A DNA stretch of 42,713 bases, taken from Myxococcales bacterium UBA1660. Its GTDB lineage: Bacteria > Myxococcota_A > Polyangia > Polyangiales > Houyiibacteriaceae. A model generated the notes under the pieces. It was not told the origin of the DNA, did not search any database, and saw only the letters and a list, made by a program, of their open reading frames with translations. Position numbers and translations under genes: made by a program. Numbering within the stretch: the first letter of the stretch is position 1; each line of letters starts with the position of its first letter. The stretch lies in assembly GCA_002320815.1 (NCBI GenBank), contig DCLA01000005.1, forward strand, positions 264,789-307,501. The letters are read 5' to 3'. Of the stretch, positions 35,330 to 42,713 are shown one piece after another.

Positions 35330-37168
35330 TCAGCCCTCGGCGACGCTGCGGGGGCCCGAGGGCGCCGCGGTGTCCTCGTCGTCGTCTTCCGTCCCCGGTG
35401 AGGGGAGGCTGTCCAGGATGCGGGGCGCCGAGTCGGCGCCGGCGAGCTCGCGGCAGTGGGCGCTGGCCTCGGCCAGGCTGGACACGATCTGCGACGCGCC
35501 GGCCTCGCGGAGACGCCGGAGGGCGTTGTCGTCCAGCTCCTCCTCGCCGCCCGACCAGTGGCCGACCAGCAGGGGGAGGTTGGGGAAGAGCTCCCGGAGC
35601 TTGCGGCAGCGGTCGCGGGCCTGGATCGACGCCGCCGGCGGGAGCGCGCTGACCACGACCATCTTGGGCTTGTCCACCGCGACCCGCTCGATGAGGTCGC
35701 TGGCGGTGAAGCCCTGGGGCATGGTCTTGGCGATGACCCCCTGGTGCAGGAGCACCTGGGCCAGCATCGCCGCGCTCAGGTGGTCGGCGACGTCGTCGGC
35801 GCCGACGCAGAGCACCCGCACCGGGCCCTCCTGCTCCACGTCGTCCTGGGAGCCGTCGCTCTCGGTGACGAAGGTCGCGAAGGACTCGTAGACCATCTGG
35901 GAGCGCTCGTCGGTGAGCTCGTCGCCGTGCCGCTCGCGCTCGGCGAGCTGGAGCGCGGGGATCAACACGTCGTCGAAGAGGGCCTCGCGGCCCTGGCTCT
36001 CCCGGAAGTCCTCGACCAGGTCCGAGGCCTCCTCCGGCTCGAGCGAGAGAAGCCGCTGATAGAGCCGCGCCGAGGGCGGCAGGGCGTGCTGATCGCTGAG
36101 CAGGACGTGGAGGAACTCGAGCTGCGGGAGGTAGCGACCGGCGACCACCAGGCAGACCGTGAGCGGGGTCGCCAGCACCAGACCGACGCCACCCCAGAGC
36201 CAGGCCCAGAAGACGGCCATCACCAGGATGCCCACCGGCGAGACGCCGGTGCGGGTCCCGTAGAGCCAGGGCTCCAGGATGTTGTTCGCGGCCAGCTCGG
36301 CGGCCACCACGATGCCGGTCACGATCAGCGGTTCGCTGAACCCCGAGGAGGTCGCGAAGGTGAAGCCGATGGGCAGGAGCGCGCCGATCCAGGGGCCGAC
36401 GTAGGGGATGAAGCGCATCACGGTGGCGATGAGCCCCCAGAGGAAGGCGTTGGGTACCCCCACCGCGGCCACCCCCAGCCCGATGACCAGGCCGGTGACC
36501 GTGTTGATCAGGAGCTGCATCTGCAGGTAGCGGCTGACCCGGTTGGCGGCGTCCTCGAGGGCGCGGGTGGTGATCGAGAGGTGGCCCTGGCCGCTCAGCC
36601 GGAGGAGCCGCTCTTGCAGGTCCTTCCACTGGATCAGCATGAAGACCACGAAGACGATGACCAGACCGGCGGTGGCCACCGGGGCCAGCAGCGGGCCCAG
36701 GATCGCGGTCAGGGTGGCCAGACGGTCCGGCTCGGCGTCGACCACGGCCACCGGGACCGCTCCGCTCTCGGCCGCCAGGTTCCGGCGCTCCTCCAGGCGC
36801 TCGACCACCCGGCGCATGTCGGCGATGAGACCGTCGCTGCCCAAGCGCTCGATCTTGGCCATCACGTTCTCCTGGTATTCCGGGAGGTTGCGCGCGAGGT
36901 CGACCAGCTGGCTGAAGAGGGTGGCGAAGAGCCCGAGGACGAGGGCACCCACCAGGAGCACCGTGCCGAGGGTGGCGACGGTCCGGGGGACGCCCCGGCG
37001 CTCGGCCCAGCGGACCATGGGGGCGAGCAGGAACGCGAAGAGCAGGGCCAGCGCCAGCGGGATCAACACGTCCCGGGCGACGTAGAGCAGCCCCACCGCG
37101 ACGATCATCGCCAGCGGCGAGGCCAACCGTTTGCGGCGGATCTCGGTGATGTTCTGCGGCAACCCCAC
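35330..37168 (-). CDS. AI-2E/PerM-type transporter with C-terminal B12-domain-like region
   Basis: This 612-residue protein has two parts. The first 375 residues or so are an AI-2E (TqsA/PerM) permease with about eight hydrophobic helices: LYVARDVLIPLALALLFAFL, FIPYVGPWIGALLP, NNILEPWLYG, and the PLTVCLVV end. A linker follows, then a cytoplasmic Rossmann-like domain VRVLCVGADDVADHLSAAML ... KMVVVSAL ... LPLLVGHWSG that resembles a cobalamin-binding fold. The Asp-x-His of true B12 domains is not clear. The GTG at 37168 is preferred over GTG 37234, since the extra 22 codons use unusually many A/T third bases, and GATGGT lies 6 nt before 37168. Confidence 0.82.
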   Translation of the reverse strand: MGLPQNITEIRRKRLASPLAMIVAVGLLYVARDVLIPLALALLFAFLLAPMVRWAERRGVPRTVATLGTVLLVGALVLGLFATLFSQLVDLARNLPEYQENVMAKIERLGSDGLIADMRRVVERLEERRNLAAESGAVPVAVVDAEPDRLATLTAILGPLLAPVATAGLVIVFVVFMLIQWKDLQERLLRLSGQGHLSITTRALEDAANRVSRYLQMQLLINTVTGLVIGLGVAAVGVPNAFLWGLIATVMRFIPYVGPWIGALLPIGFTFATSSGFSEPLIVTGIVVAAELAANNILEPWLYGTRTGVSPVGILVMAVFWAWLWGGVGLVLATPLTVCLVVAGRYLPQLEFLHVLLSDQHALPPSARLYQRLLSLEPEEASDLVEDFRESQGREALFDDVLIPALQLAERERHGDELTDERSQMVYESFATFVTESDGSQDDVEQEGPVRVLCVGADDVADHLSAAMLAQVLLHQGVIAKTMPQGFTASDLIERVAVDKPKMVVVSALPPAASIQARDRCRKLRELFPNLPLLVGHWSGGEEELDDNALRRLREAGASQIVSSLAEASAHCRELAGADSAPRILDSLPSPGTEDDDEDTAAPSGPRSVAEG

Positions 37169-37269
37169 GGGCGGACCATCGGGCAAAATCGTGCGGGCGC
37201 CAGGGGTGGTCAGCACCGAAAAATGCTGGGGCACTGGCGTCCCGCGTCGTGGTACACACGATCCTCCCG
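37169..37269. promoter_or_regulatory. Divergent promoter region, AT-richer than its surroundings
   Basis: This 101-bp gap between the permease and the receiver gene contains GCAAAATCG and CGAAAAATG patches, a CACGAT 7 nt before the ATG at 37270, and GATGGT 6 nt before the GTG at 37168 on the other strand. It probably holds both promoters. Confidence 0.45.
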
Positions 37270-37629
37270 ATGTCTCTCCACGTGCTCGCCATCGACGATG
37301 ACGCGGACTTCCTCGAGCTGATGCAGCAGGGGTTGGCCCCGCGAGGTATCGATGTGACCGCTTGCGAGACGGTCGCCCAGGCCGTCCAGGCGCTGACCGC
37401 CCAGGCGTTCGACCTGGTGCTGACCGATCTCGGGTTGGCCGACGAGGGGGGCCTGGCCCTCCTGGAGAAGGTCAAACAGCACTTCCCCGACGTCCCGGTG
37501 GTGGTCGTCACCGGCCACGGCGACGCCGCCGGCGCCGCCCGCGCGCTCGGCGCCGCGGGGGTCCTCGTGAAGCCCGTCGAGCTCGAGGACCTCGCCCTCG
37601 CGGTCGAATCGGCCCTCTCGGCGCGCTGA
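37270..37629 (+). CDS. Stand-alone response regulator receiver domain
   Basis: The product is 119 residues and is a single receiver: acidic pocket D9-D11, phospho-acceptor D53 (LVLTDLGLAD), Thr of VVVVTGHGD and Lys of VLVKPVE. There is no output domain, so it acts by protein contact, like CheY or Spo0F. No kinase is adjacent; the two unpaired kinases at 3268-5969 are possible partners but distant. It is divergent from the permease. Confidence 0.9.
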   Translation: MSLHVLAIDDDADFLELMQQGLAPRGIDVTACETVAQAVQALTAQAFDLVLTDLGLADEGGLALLEKVKQHFPDVPVVVVTGHGDAAGAARALGAAGVLVKPVELEDLALAVESALSAR

Positions 37630-37676
37630 GCCGCACGCCGAGCGAGGCGCGGGGCGCGGCCGGCGGGGGCCGCTGA

Positions 37677-37682
37677 TAGACT
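37677..37682 (+). promoter_or_regulatory. -10 element of the P450 cluster
   Basis: TAGACT lies 6 nt before the GTG at 37689, with no recognisable -35. It is identical in sequence to the element upstream of the kinase gene at 14918. Confidence 0.55.
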
Positions 37683-37688
37683 GCGCCG

Positions 37689-39119
37689 GTGCTGGACCGC
37701 CTGACGCCTCGCCTCGAACGTTCGGTCTCCGACCTGGCCGCGAAGACCGCCGCCCGCGTGGGGCGTACGCGCCACGACCGATCGGACGGGCTCCCCCCGG
37801 GGCCCGGAGCGCCCGGGCCGCTCCAGCTCTTCTCCTTCCTCTACCAGCCGGTGGCGTTCCTGCGGGCCAGCCGGGCGACCCACGGGGAGGTGATGACCAT
37901 CCGCCTGCCCGGCCTCCAGCCCATCGTGCAGATCTCCAAGCCGGAGCACGTGGAGGAGCTCTTCAAGGGGCCGGCGCGGCAGCTCCACGCGGGCGAGGCG
38001 AACTCGGTCCTGGAGCCCTTCCTCGGGTCCCACTCCGTGCTGGTCATCGACGACGATGCCCACCTCGAGCAGCGGCGGCTGCTCCTGCCTCCCTTCCGCG
38101 GCGAACGGATGAAGGCCTACGGGGACACCATGCGGGACGCGACCGTCGAGGTGCTCGGTTCCCTCGCCGCCGACCGCGTGGTGGTGACCCAGGAGCTGAC
38201 CCAACGGATCACCTTGGAGGTCATCCTGCGCACGGTCTTCGGGCTCGAGCGGCGCGGGAAGGACGACGAGCTGGTCGAGCTCCTCGTGGCCACCCTCCGC
38301 TCCCTCGACGATCCGAAGCTCCTGATGACCGCCTTCCAGCACGACCTCGGGCCCCTGTCCCCGTGGGGGCGCTTCCTGGGTCGGCGGGCCCGAGTGCGAG
38401 AGCTCCTGGAGCAGGTGATCCGCCAGCGGCGGGCGCAGGGAGGCGAAGGGCGCGAAGACGTGCTCTCGCTCTTGGTGGGTGCCACCCACGCCGACGGCGA
38501 GCCCATGAGCGACGCCGAGATCCGGGACGAGCTCATGACCATGCTGGTCGCCGGGCACGAGACCACGGCCACTGCGCTGAGCTGGGCCCTCTACCGGATC
38601 GCCCGGCATGCGCCGGTCCGGGAGCGGCTCCTGGCGGAGATCGACGCCGCCTTCCCCGATGGCGCGGTCGACCCGGCGCGGATCCACACCCTGGAGTACC
38701 TCGACGGCGTGGCCAAGGAGTCGCTCCGGGTCCATCCGGTGATCCCCGGGGTGGGGCGCGTGTTGAAGAAGCCCCGCCGGGTCGCCGGCTTCGACCTCCC
38801 CGCCGAGGTGGTGGTGGGCTGCAGCATCTGGCTGGCCCACCACGACCCGGACACCTGGCCGGACCCGCACCGCTTCGACCCCGAGCGCTTCGTGGGCACG
38901 CGGATCAGCCCCTACCGCTTCTTCCCCTTCGGAGGGGGCGTCCGCCGCTGCATCGGCGAGGCCTTCGCCCTCTACGAGATGCGCGTGGTGCTGGCGACGT
39001 GGCTCACCCGCTGGGTACCCGAGCTCGTCCCCGGTCGGCACTACGCCACGAAGCGCCGCAACCTGACGCTCAGCCCGACCGGGGGCATGCCGCTTCGCTT
39101 CCGCCGCCGCGCGGCGTGA
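37689..39119 (+). CDS. Cytochrome P450
   Basis: This 476-residue P450 is full length. The I helix has LVAGHETTATALSWAL (oxygen-activating Thr), the K helix ExxR is ESLRVHP, and the haem-binding signature is FPFGGGVRRCIGE with C421. No clear membrane anchor is seen, but a Pro-rich segment (DGLPPGPGAPGP) precedes the catalytic domain. The sequence resembles the bacterial CYP110/mycobacterial group that hydroxylates lipids or terpenoids. No ferredoxin lies beside it. It heads a tight cluster with an FAD oxidoreductase, an SDR and a GAF/enzyme-I-like gene. The GTG start is 6 nt after a TAGACT. Confidence 0.92.
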   Translation: MLDRLTPRLERSVSDLAAKTAARVGRTRHDRSDGLPPGPGAPGPLQLFSFLYQPVAFLRASRATHGEVMTIRLPGLQPIVQISKPEHVEELFKGPARQLHAGEANSVLEPFLGSHSVLVIDDDAHLEQRRLLLPPFRGERMKAYGDTMRDATVEVLGSLAADRVVVTQELTQRITLEVILRTVFGLERRGKDDELVELLVATLRSLDDPKLLMTAFQHDLGPLSPWGRFLGRRARVRELLEQVIRQRRAQGGEGREDVLSLLVGATHADGEPMSDAEIRDELMTMLVAGHETTATALSWALYRIARHAPVRERLLAEIDAAFPDGAVDPARIHTLEYLDGVAKESLRVHPVIPGVGRVLKKPRRVAGFDLPAEVVVGCSIWLAHHDPDTWPDPHRFDPERFVGTRISPYRFFPFGGGVRRCIGEAFALYEMRVVLATWLTRWVPELVPGRHYATKRRNLTLSPTGGMPLRFRRRAA

Positions 39120-39152
39120 CATCGGCCCCCGCTCGCGGCAACGTGCGGCGCG

Positions 39153-40684
39153 ATGAGCACCCACGACGTCCTGATCGTCGGCTCCGGCCACAACGCGCTG
39201 GTCTGCGCGCTGCTCCTCGCCCGGAGCGGCCAGCGGGTCCACGTCCTCGAGCGCGCCGACGTGATCGGCGGCGCGACCCGCAGCGAGCGCCCGTTTCGGC
39301 GCGCGCCCGAGGTCCAGTGCTCGACCGGCGCCTACCTCCTGGGGCTGATGCCGCCGGAGCTGGTCACGAAGCTCGACGTGGACCTCCCGTTGATCCGTCG
39401 AGACCCCCACTACTTCCTGCCCACGACCGAGGGGCGCTACCTGCTCTTCGGGTCGGACCGCGACGCGCTCCGGCGGCAGATGATCGACGCCTTCGGCGAA
39501 GCCGATTGGGAGGCCGACCAGCGGCTGCAGGCCGAACTCGACGCTTTCCGAGAGGACGTCGGGCCGGCCTGGATGGCGCCCGCGCTCTCGGTGGAGGAGA
39601 CCGCCGAGCGCCACGTCCGGCCGGCGCTGCGGCAGGCCTTCGTGGACCTCTGCCGTGGGTCCATCGGCGACTACCTGGAGCGCTTCGGCTTCGAGAGCGA
39701 TCTGCTGAAGGCGATGTACGCGGTCACCGACGGCTTCACCGGGTCGACGGGGACTGGGACACCCCGGGCACCGGCATGAACTTCCTGATCCACAACATGT
39801 GCCGGCTCCCCGGGGCCGACGGGACCTGGATGGTCGTCCGGGGCGGGATGGGGACCGTGGCGCGGGTGCTGGAGGCGGCCGCGCGGGAGGCGGGGGTGAC
39901 CTTCGAGACCGACGCCGAGGTGGTCGCCGCCGACGTCGAGGGCGGGGTGGCCCGGGGCGTGACCCTGGCGGACGGTCGCTCCTACCGGGCGCCGGTGGTG
40001 GTCTTCGGGACGGACCCCTTCCGCTTCGCCGACCTCGCTCCCTTCCCGGCGCCCTTCATGGACCGGGTCGACGACTGGCGTCGCGACGGGACCACCCTGA
40101 AGCTCAACCTCTGCCTGGCGGAGCTGCCCCGCTTCACCTGCCTGCCGGAGGACCGGGGGCAGCACCGGGGCACCATCCACCTCTTGCCCGACGAGGCCGA
40201 GGTGATGAGCACGCTGCGCCGCTCCTACGCCGACGTCCAGGCCGGCAAGTTCCCGGAGTTCCCGGCCATCGAGTGGTACATCCACACCACCGTCGACCCC
40301 TCGCTGAGCGATGGCCAGGGCCGGCATTCGGCGGCGCTCTTCGTGCAGTGGGTGCCCTACGCACTCGAGGGCACCACCTGGAAGGCCGAAGAGGAGCGCT
40401 ACGCCGCGCACCTGCTGAGCCTCTGCGATCGCTTCGCGCCGGGGACCAGCGACCTGGTGGTCGACACCTACTGCCTCACGCCGCCCAAGCTGGAGGAGAC
40501 CTTCGGGCTCAGCCGGGGCCACATCCACCACCTGGACAACAGCTTCGGCTTCGACCAGCGGGTGCCTCACCGGCTCCCCATCGACGGGCTCTACGCCTGC
40601 GGCGCCGGTTGCCACCCGGGGGGCTCGGTCATCGGCGCCGCCGGCCACAACGCGGCCACCACGATCCTGGAGGACCTCCGATGA
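39153..40684 (+). pseudogene. FAD-dependent oxidoreductase (CrtI/PYROXD2-like), frameshifted
   Basis: Two overlapping frames together encode one normal oxidoreductase of about 510 residues. The first (39153 to about 39750) has the FAD motif IVGSGHNALVCALLLARSG and ERADVIGGATRSE. The second, in the +2 frame from about 39752, continues DWDTPGTGMNF, GGMGTVARVL and ends with the FAD-binding CGAGCHPGGSVIGAAGHNAA. A single missing base in the G4 run at 39749-39752 explains the break; five Gs would restore GDWDTPGTG. The family includes phytoene desaturases and human PYROXD2. The stop overlaps the SDR start by 4 nt. The coding bias on both sides is normal, so a sequence error is as likely as a real mutation. 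Confidence 0.82.
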
Positions 40685-41415
40685 AGCGCTGGGAAGGGCG
40701 CGTCGCCCTGGTCACCGGGGCGTCGAGCGGCATCGGCGCCGCCGTGGCCGAGCGGCTCTTCGCCGCCGGGATGAAGGTGGTGGTCACCGGGCGCCGGGAA
40801 GAGCGGCTCGCCGCCATGGTCGAGGGCCGGGATGGGCTCGCGGTCGCCGGCGACCTGCGCGACGAGGCCTTCATCGATGAGCTCTTCCGGCAGACGCGCG
40901 CTCGCCATGGCGGGGTGGACGTGCTGGTGAACGCCGCGGGCCTCGGTCACGACGCGCCCCTGCTCGGCGGGTCCACCGCGGCCTGGCGAGAGATGCTCGA
41001 GGTCAACGTCCTCGCGCTCTGCGTGTGCACTCGGGAAGCGGTCGCCGACATGCGCCGGCGCGGGGACGACGGCCACGTGGTCCACATCTCGTCCATGGCC
41101 GGGCATCGGGTCCCCGGCGGGAGCGGGGTGTACTCGGCCACGAAGTTCGCGGTGCGCAGCCTGACCGAGGGGCTCCGCCAAGAGCTGCGCGCGCTGGACT
41201 CCGGGTGTCGGGTCACCGCCATCAGCCCGGGCATCGTGGCCACCGAGTTCCACGCGCGCCTCCTCGGCGACGCCGAAGAGGCCCAGCGGCACTACGAGCG
41301 CTCGGGCGCGCTGGCCGCCGAAGACGTGGCGGAGAGCGTCATCCACGTCTTGGCGGCGCCCCCGACGGCGGAGATCCACGACGTGCTCATGCGACCCACG
41401 AGGCAGACGTCGTGA
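40681..41415 (+). CDS. Short-chain dehydrogenase/reductase
   Basis: This 244-residue SDR has the cofactor motif TGASSGIGAAV, NAAG, ISSMAG (catalytic Ser) and YSATK (Tyr and Lys), followed by SPGIVATEF. The layout is that of classical SDRs, close to the DHRS11-like group. TGRREER after strand 2 favours NADP(H). The product would be an alcohol or ketone from the same pathway as the P450 and oxidoreductase. It overlaps both its neighbours by 4 nt (ATGA before, GTGA after), which indicates one translationally coupled transcript. Confidence 0.9.
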   Translation: MKRWEGRVALVTGASSGIGAAVAERLFAAGMKVVVTGRREERLAAMVEGRDGLAVAGDLRDEAFIDELFRQTRARHGGVDVLVNAAGLGHDAPLLGGSTAAWREMLEVNVLALCVCTREAVADMRRRGDDGHVVHISSMAGHRVPGGSGVYSATKFAVRSLTEGLRQELRALDSGCRVTAISPGIVATEFHARLLGDAEEAQRHYERSGALAAEDVAESVIHVLAAPPTAEIHDVLMRPTRQTS

Positions 41416-42695
41416 AGCCGCGGCTCGATGGCGACGAGCGCGTCCAGCGCTTCCATCGGCTCCACGACGAGGGCCGGGTCTACGAGCCCCTCGGGGTGGT
41501 GCTCCAGCGGCTCTGCTCCGAGCTCGCGGCCATCCTGCCGGCGGACGTCGTCAGCGTCTACCTGCGGGAGCAGAGCGCGGCGGACGAAGACCTCCTGGTG
41601 ATGCGGGCCAACTACGGCTTCACCCGGGTCGCGGTCGGCAACGTGCAGCTGCGGGTGGGCGAGGGCATCACCGGCACCGCCGCGGAGCTGGGGCGAGTGG
41701 TCGCCGGCGAGGCCGACCACGACCGCTTCGCGCGGGTCGAGGGTCTGCGCGAGGAGCGCTTCCCGCACTTCCTGGCCTTGCCCATCCTGCGGCACGGCGA
41801 CGTGCTCGGCGTGCTCGTGCTCCAGCGCGCCGCCGACGACCTCTTCTCGCCCGACGACGTCACCCTGGCGTCGGCCTGCGTGGGCGCCTTCGCGCTGGCC
41901 TTGCGGGGCGAGCGCGCCCGGCGCGCGGCGGCGCAGCAGGCGCGGCGGGGCGAGGCACCCCGGCAGGTGCGGCTCAAGGGCCGCCCCCTGGTCCCCGGGG
42001 TCGCCCTCGGTCGCGCCGAGCTCCTGCAGGCGCTGGGACGGGTCGATGCCCTCTCCGAGACGCCCCAGGGCGACGAGGTCAGCGAGGCCTTCGGCGCGGT
42101 CGCTCGCCGGCTCGGACAGCGGGTCGACGGGCTCATGGAGTCGGTGGACGAGACCCTGGCCGCCGAGCTGGGCAACGTGCGCCTCCTGCTCCTCGACGAG
42201 CGCTTCCGGAGGAGCGCCGTGGAGGAGACTCAGGCCCGCGGGGTCAGCGCGGGCCTCAGCGCCCTGGCGCGGCGCTACGCGCTGGCGCCGCTCCAGACGG
42301 CCTCGGGACCAGAGCTCGACTGGCTCGAGCGCCGCGCCGCCGAGATCACCGCGCTCTGCCGCTTGGTCTACGCCGAGCTCCAGCACCGCCCGGTGGTGCG
42401 CCCCGGCGGGGCGCTCTTGCTCACCGAAGCGCCGGGCGGCCTCCTCTGCCTCGACCTGCTCGGTCGGCGCCCGAGCGCGGTGGTCATGGCCGACCCCATG
42501 GCCCGCGAGTCCCTGGGCGCGCGACTCCTCCAGCACGCGGGCATCCCCACCCTCGCCTCCGTCGGTGGCCTCTTCGCCTGGGTCCGCGAGGGTGATCCCC
42601 TGCTCATCGACGCCGACGAGGGGTTCCTGCACGTCCACCCGAGCCCCGAGCTCACCGCCCGCGCCCGCGCCACCGGAGACGCCCCGGGTCGCTAG
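41412..42695 (+). CDS. GAF domain plus enzyme-I-like protein lacking the catalytic histidine and PEP domain
   Basis: This 427-residue protein resembles the N-terminal two thirds of PtsP (EI-Ntr). A GAF domain (about 15-165) has VGEGITGTAAELGR and LPILRHGDVLGVLVL. An EI-N-like helical region follows (about 185-330) with LKGRPLVPGVALGRAELL and DERFRRSAVEE. A swivelling phosphohistidine-like domain ends in HAGIPTLASVGGLF and REGDPLLIDADEGFLHVHPSP. Where enzyme I has GGxTSHAAI with the phosphorylated His, this reads ADPMARESLGARLL, without His. The PEP-binding barrel is absent and the gene ends cleanly at TAG. It is coupled to the SDR by a GTGA overlap. It may be a sensor or adaptor derived from EI-Ntr. 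Confidence 0.78.
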   Translation: MKPRLDGDERVQRFHRLHDEGRVYEPLGVVLQRLCSELAAILPADVVSVYLREQSAADEDLLVMRANYGFTRVAVGNVQLRVGEGITGTAAELGRVVAGEADHDRFARVEGLREERFPHFLALPILRHGDVLGVLVLQRAADDLFSPDDVTLASACVGAFALALRGERARRAAAQQARRGEAPRQVRLKGRPLVPGVALGRAELLQALGRVDALSETPQGDEVSEAFGAVARRLGQRVDGLMESVDETLAAELGNVRLLLLDERFRRSAVEETQARGVSAGLSALARRYALAPLQTASGPELDWLERRAAEITALCRLVYAELQHRPVVRPGGALLLTEAPGGLLCLDLLGRRPSAVVMADPMARESLGARLLQHAGIPTLASVGGLFAWVREGDPLLIDADEGFLHVHPSPELTARARATGDAPGR

Positions 42696-42713
42696 CGCGG
42701 AGCTCAGGTCGGT

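Noticed and set aside
37169..37234. Longer N-terminus of the permease from GTG 37234
   Set aside because: The 22 extra codons have about 27% A/T in third positions, far above the rest of the gene, and no ribosome site.
35190..39614. Very long open frame on the minus strand (about 1,470 codons)
   Set aside because: It is antisense to the P450, receiver and permease genes. High GC removes stop codons, and its amino acid composition is unnatural.

Overview
The window is dense, very GC-rich DNA in which nearly every codon ends in G or C. It reads as a chromosomal segment of a myxobacterium-like bacterium (phylum Myxococcota, perhaps near the Sandaracinaceae/Polyangia). The evidence is many lipoproteins, a MYXO-CTERM-like tail, cysteine-rich and kelch-repeat surface proteins, eukaryote-like Ser/Thr kinase and PP2C genes, many two-component proteins and an RpoH-type sigma factor. 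The placement is inferred from gene content; no rRNA or marker phylogeny was possible. I saw no tRNA, rRNA, CRISPR array, insertion sequence or prophage.

Layout. 1-7.6 kb: a partial hypothetical gene, an exported Ig-like protein, a GH15 glycosidase in one operon with two paralogous histidine kinases (the second has a degraded ATP site), and a cysteine-rich lipoprotein. 7.9-14.8 kb: a sulfatase-fold lipoprotein, an amidase, and a translationally coupled lipoprotein-CapA-APC transporter operon. 14.9-18.8 kb: a Ser/Thr kinase with a sigma-factor-like N-terminus and a coiled-coil tail, a lipoprotein of a Bacteroidota-type family, and a receiver-like protein. 18.8-22.4 kb: a reductase/ferredoxin, MerR regulator and ferritin-like diiron operon behind a well-formed promoter with a dyad operator, plus a 31-codon membrane microprotein gene. 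22.5-27 kb: an exported intradiol dioxygenase, an OmpR/HK pair and a GAF-GGDEF cyclase. 27-32.6 kb: a PP2C-cNMP-binding fusion, a FecR-like lipoprotein, an outer-membrane barrel and a kelch lipoprotein. 32.6-37.6 kb: rsmI, an RpoH-family sigma gene, a hypothetical, an AI-2E-type permease with a B12-domain-like tail, and a stand-alone receiver. 37.7-42.7 kb: a coupled cluster of P450, FAD oxidoreductase (frameshifted), SDR and a GAF/enzyme-I-like protein without its catalytic histidine.

How the parts relate. The region is rich in signalling (four histidine-kinase/receiver loci, a kinase, a phosphatase, a cyclase, two sigma-like proteins) and in redox enzymes (P450, diiron, CrtI/PYROXD2-like, SDR, intradiol dioxygenase). 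The most striking genome-wide-looking signal is regulatory. At least ten genes carry a TANNNT-like -10 hexamer exactly 6-7 nt before a GTG or ATG, which implies that leaderless mRNAs are common here. The other leading observations are several signalling proteins built from recognisable but catalytically altered domains: the degenerate kinase, the His-less enzyme I and the sigma-kinase fusion.
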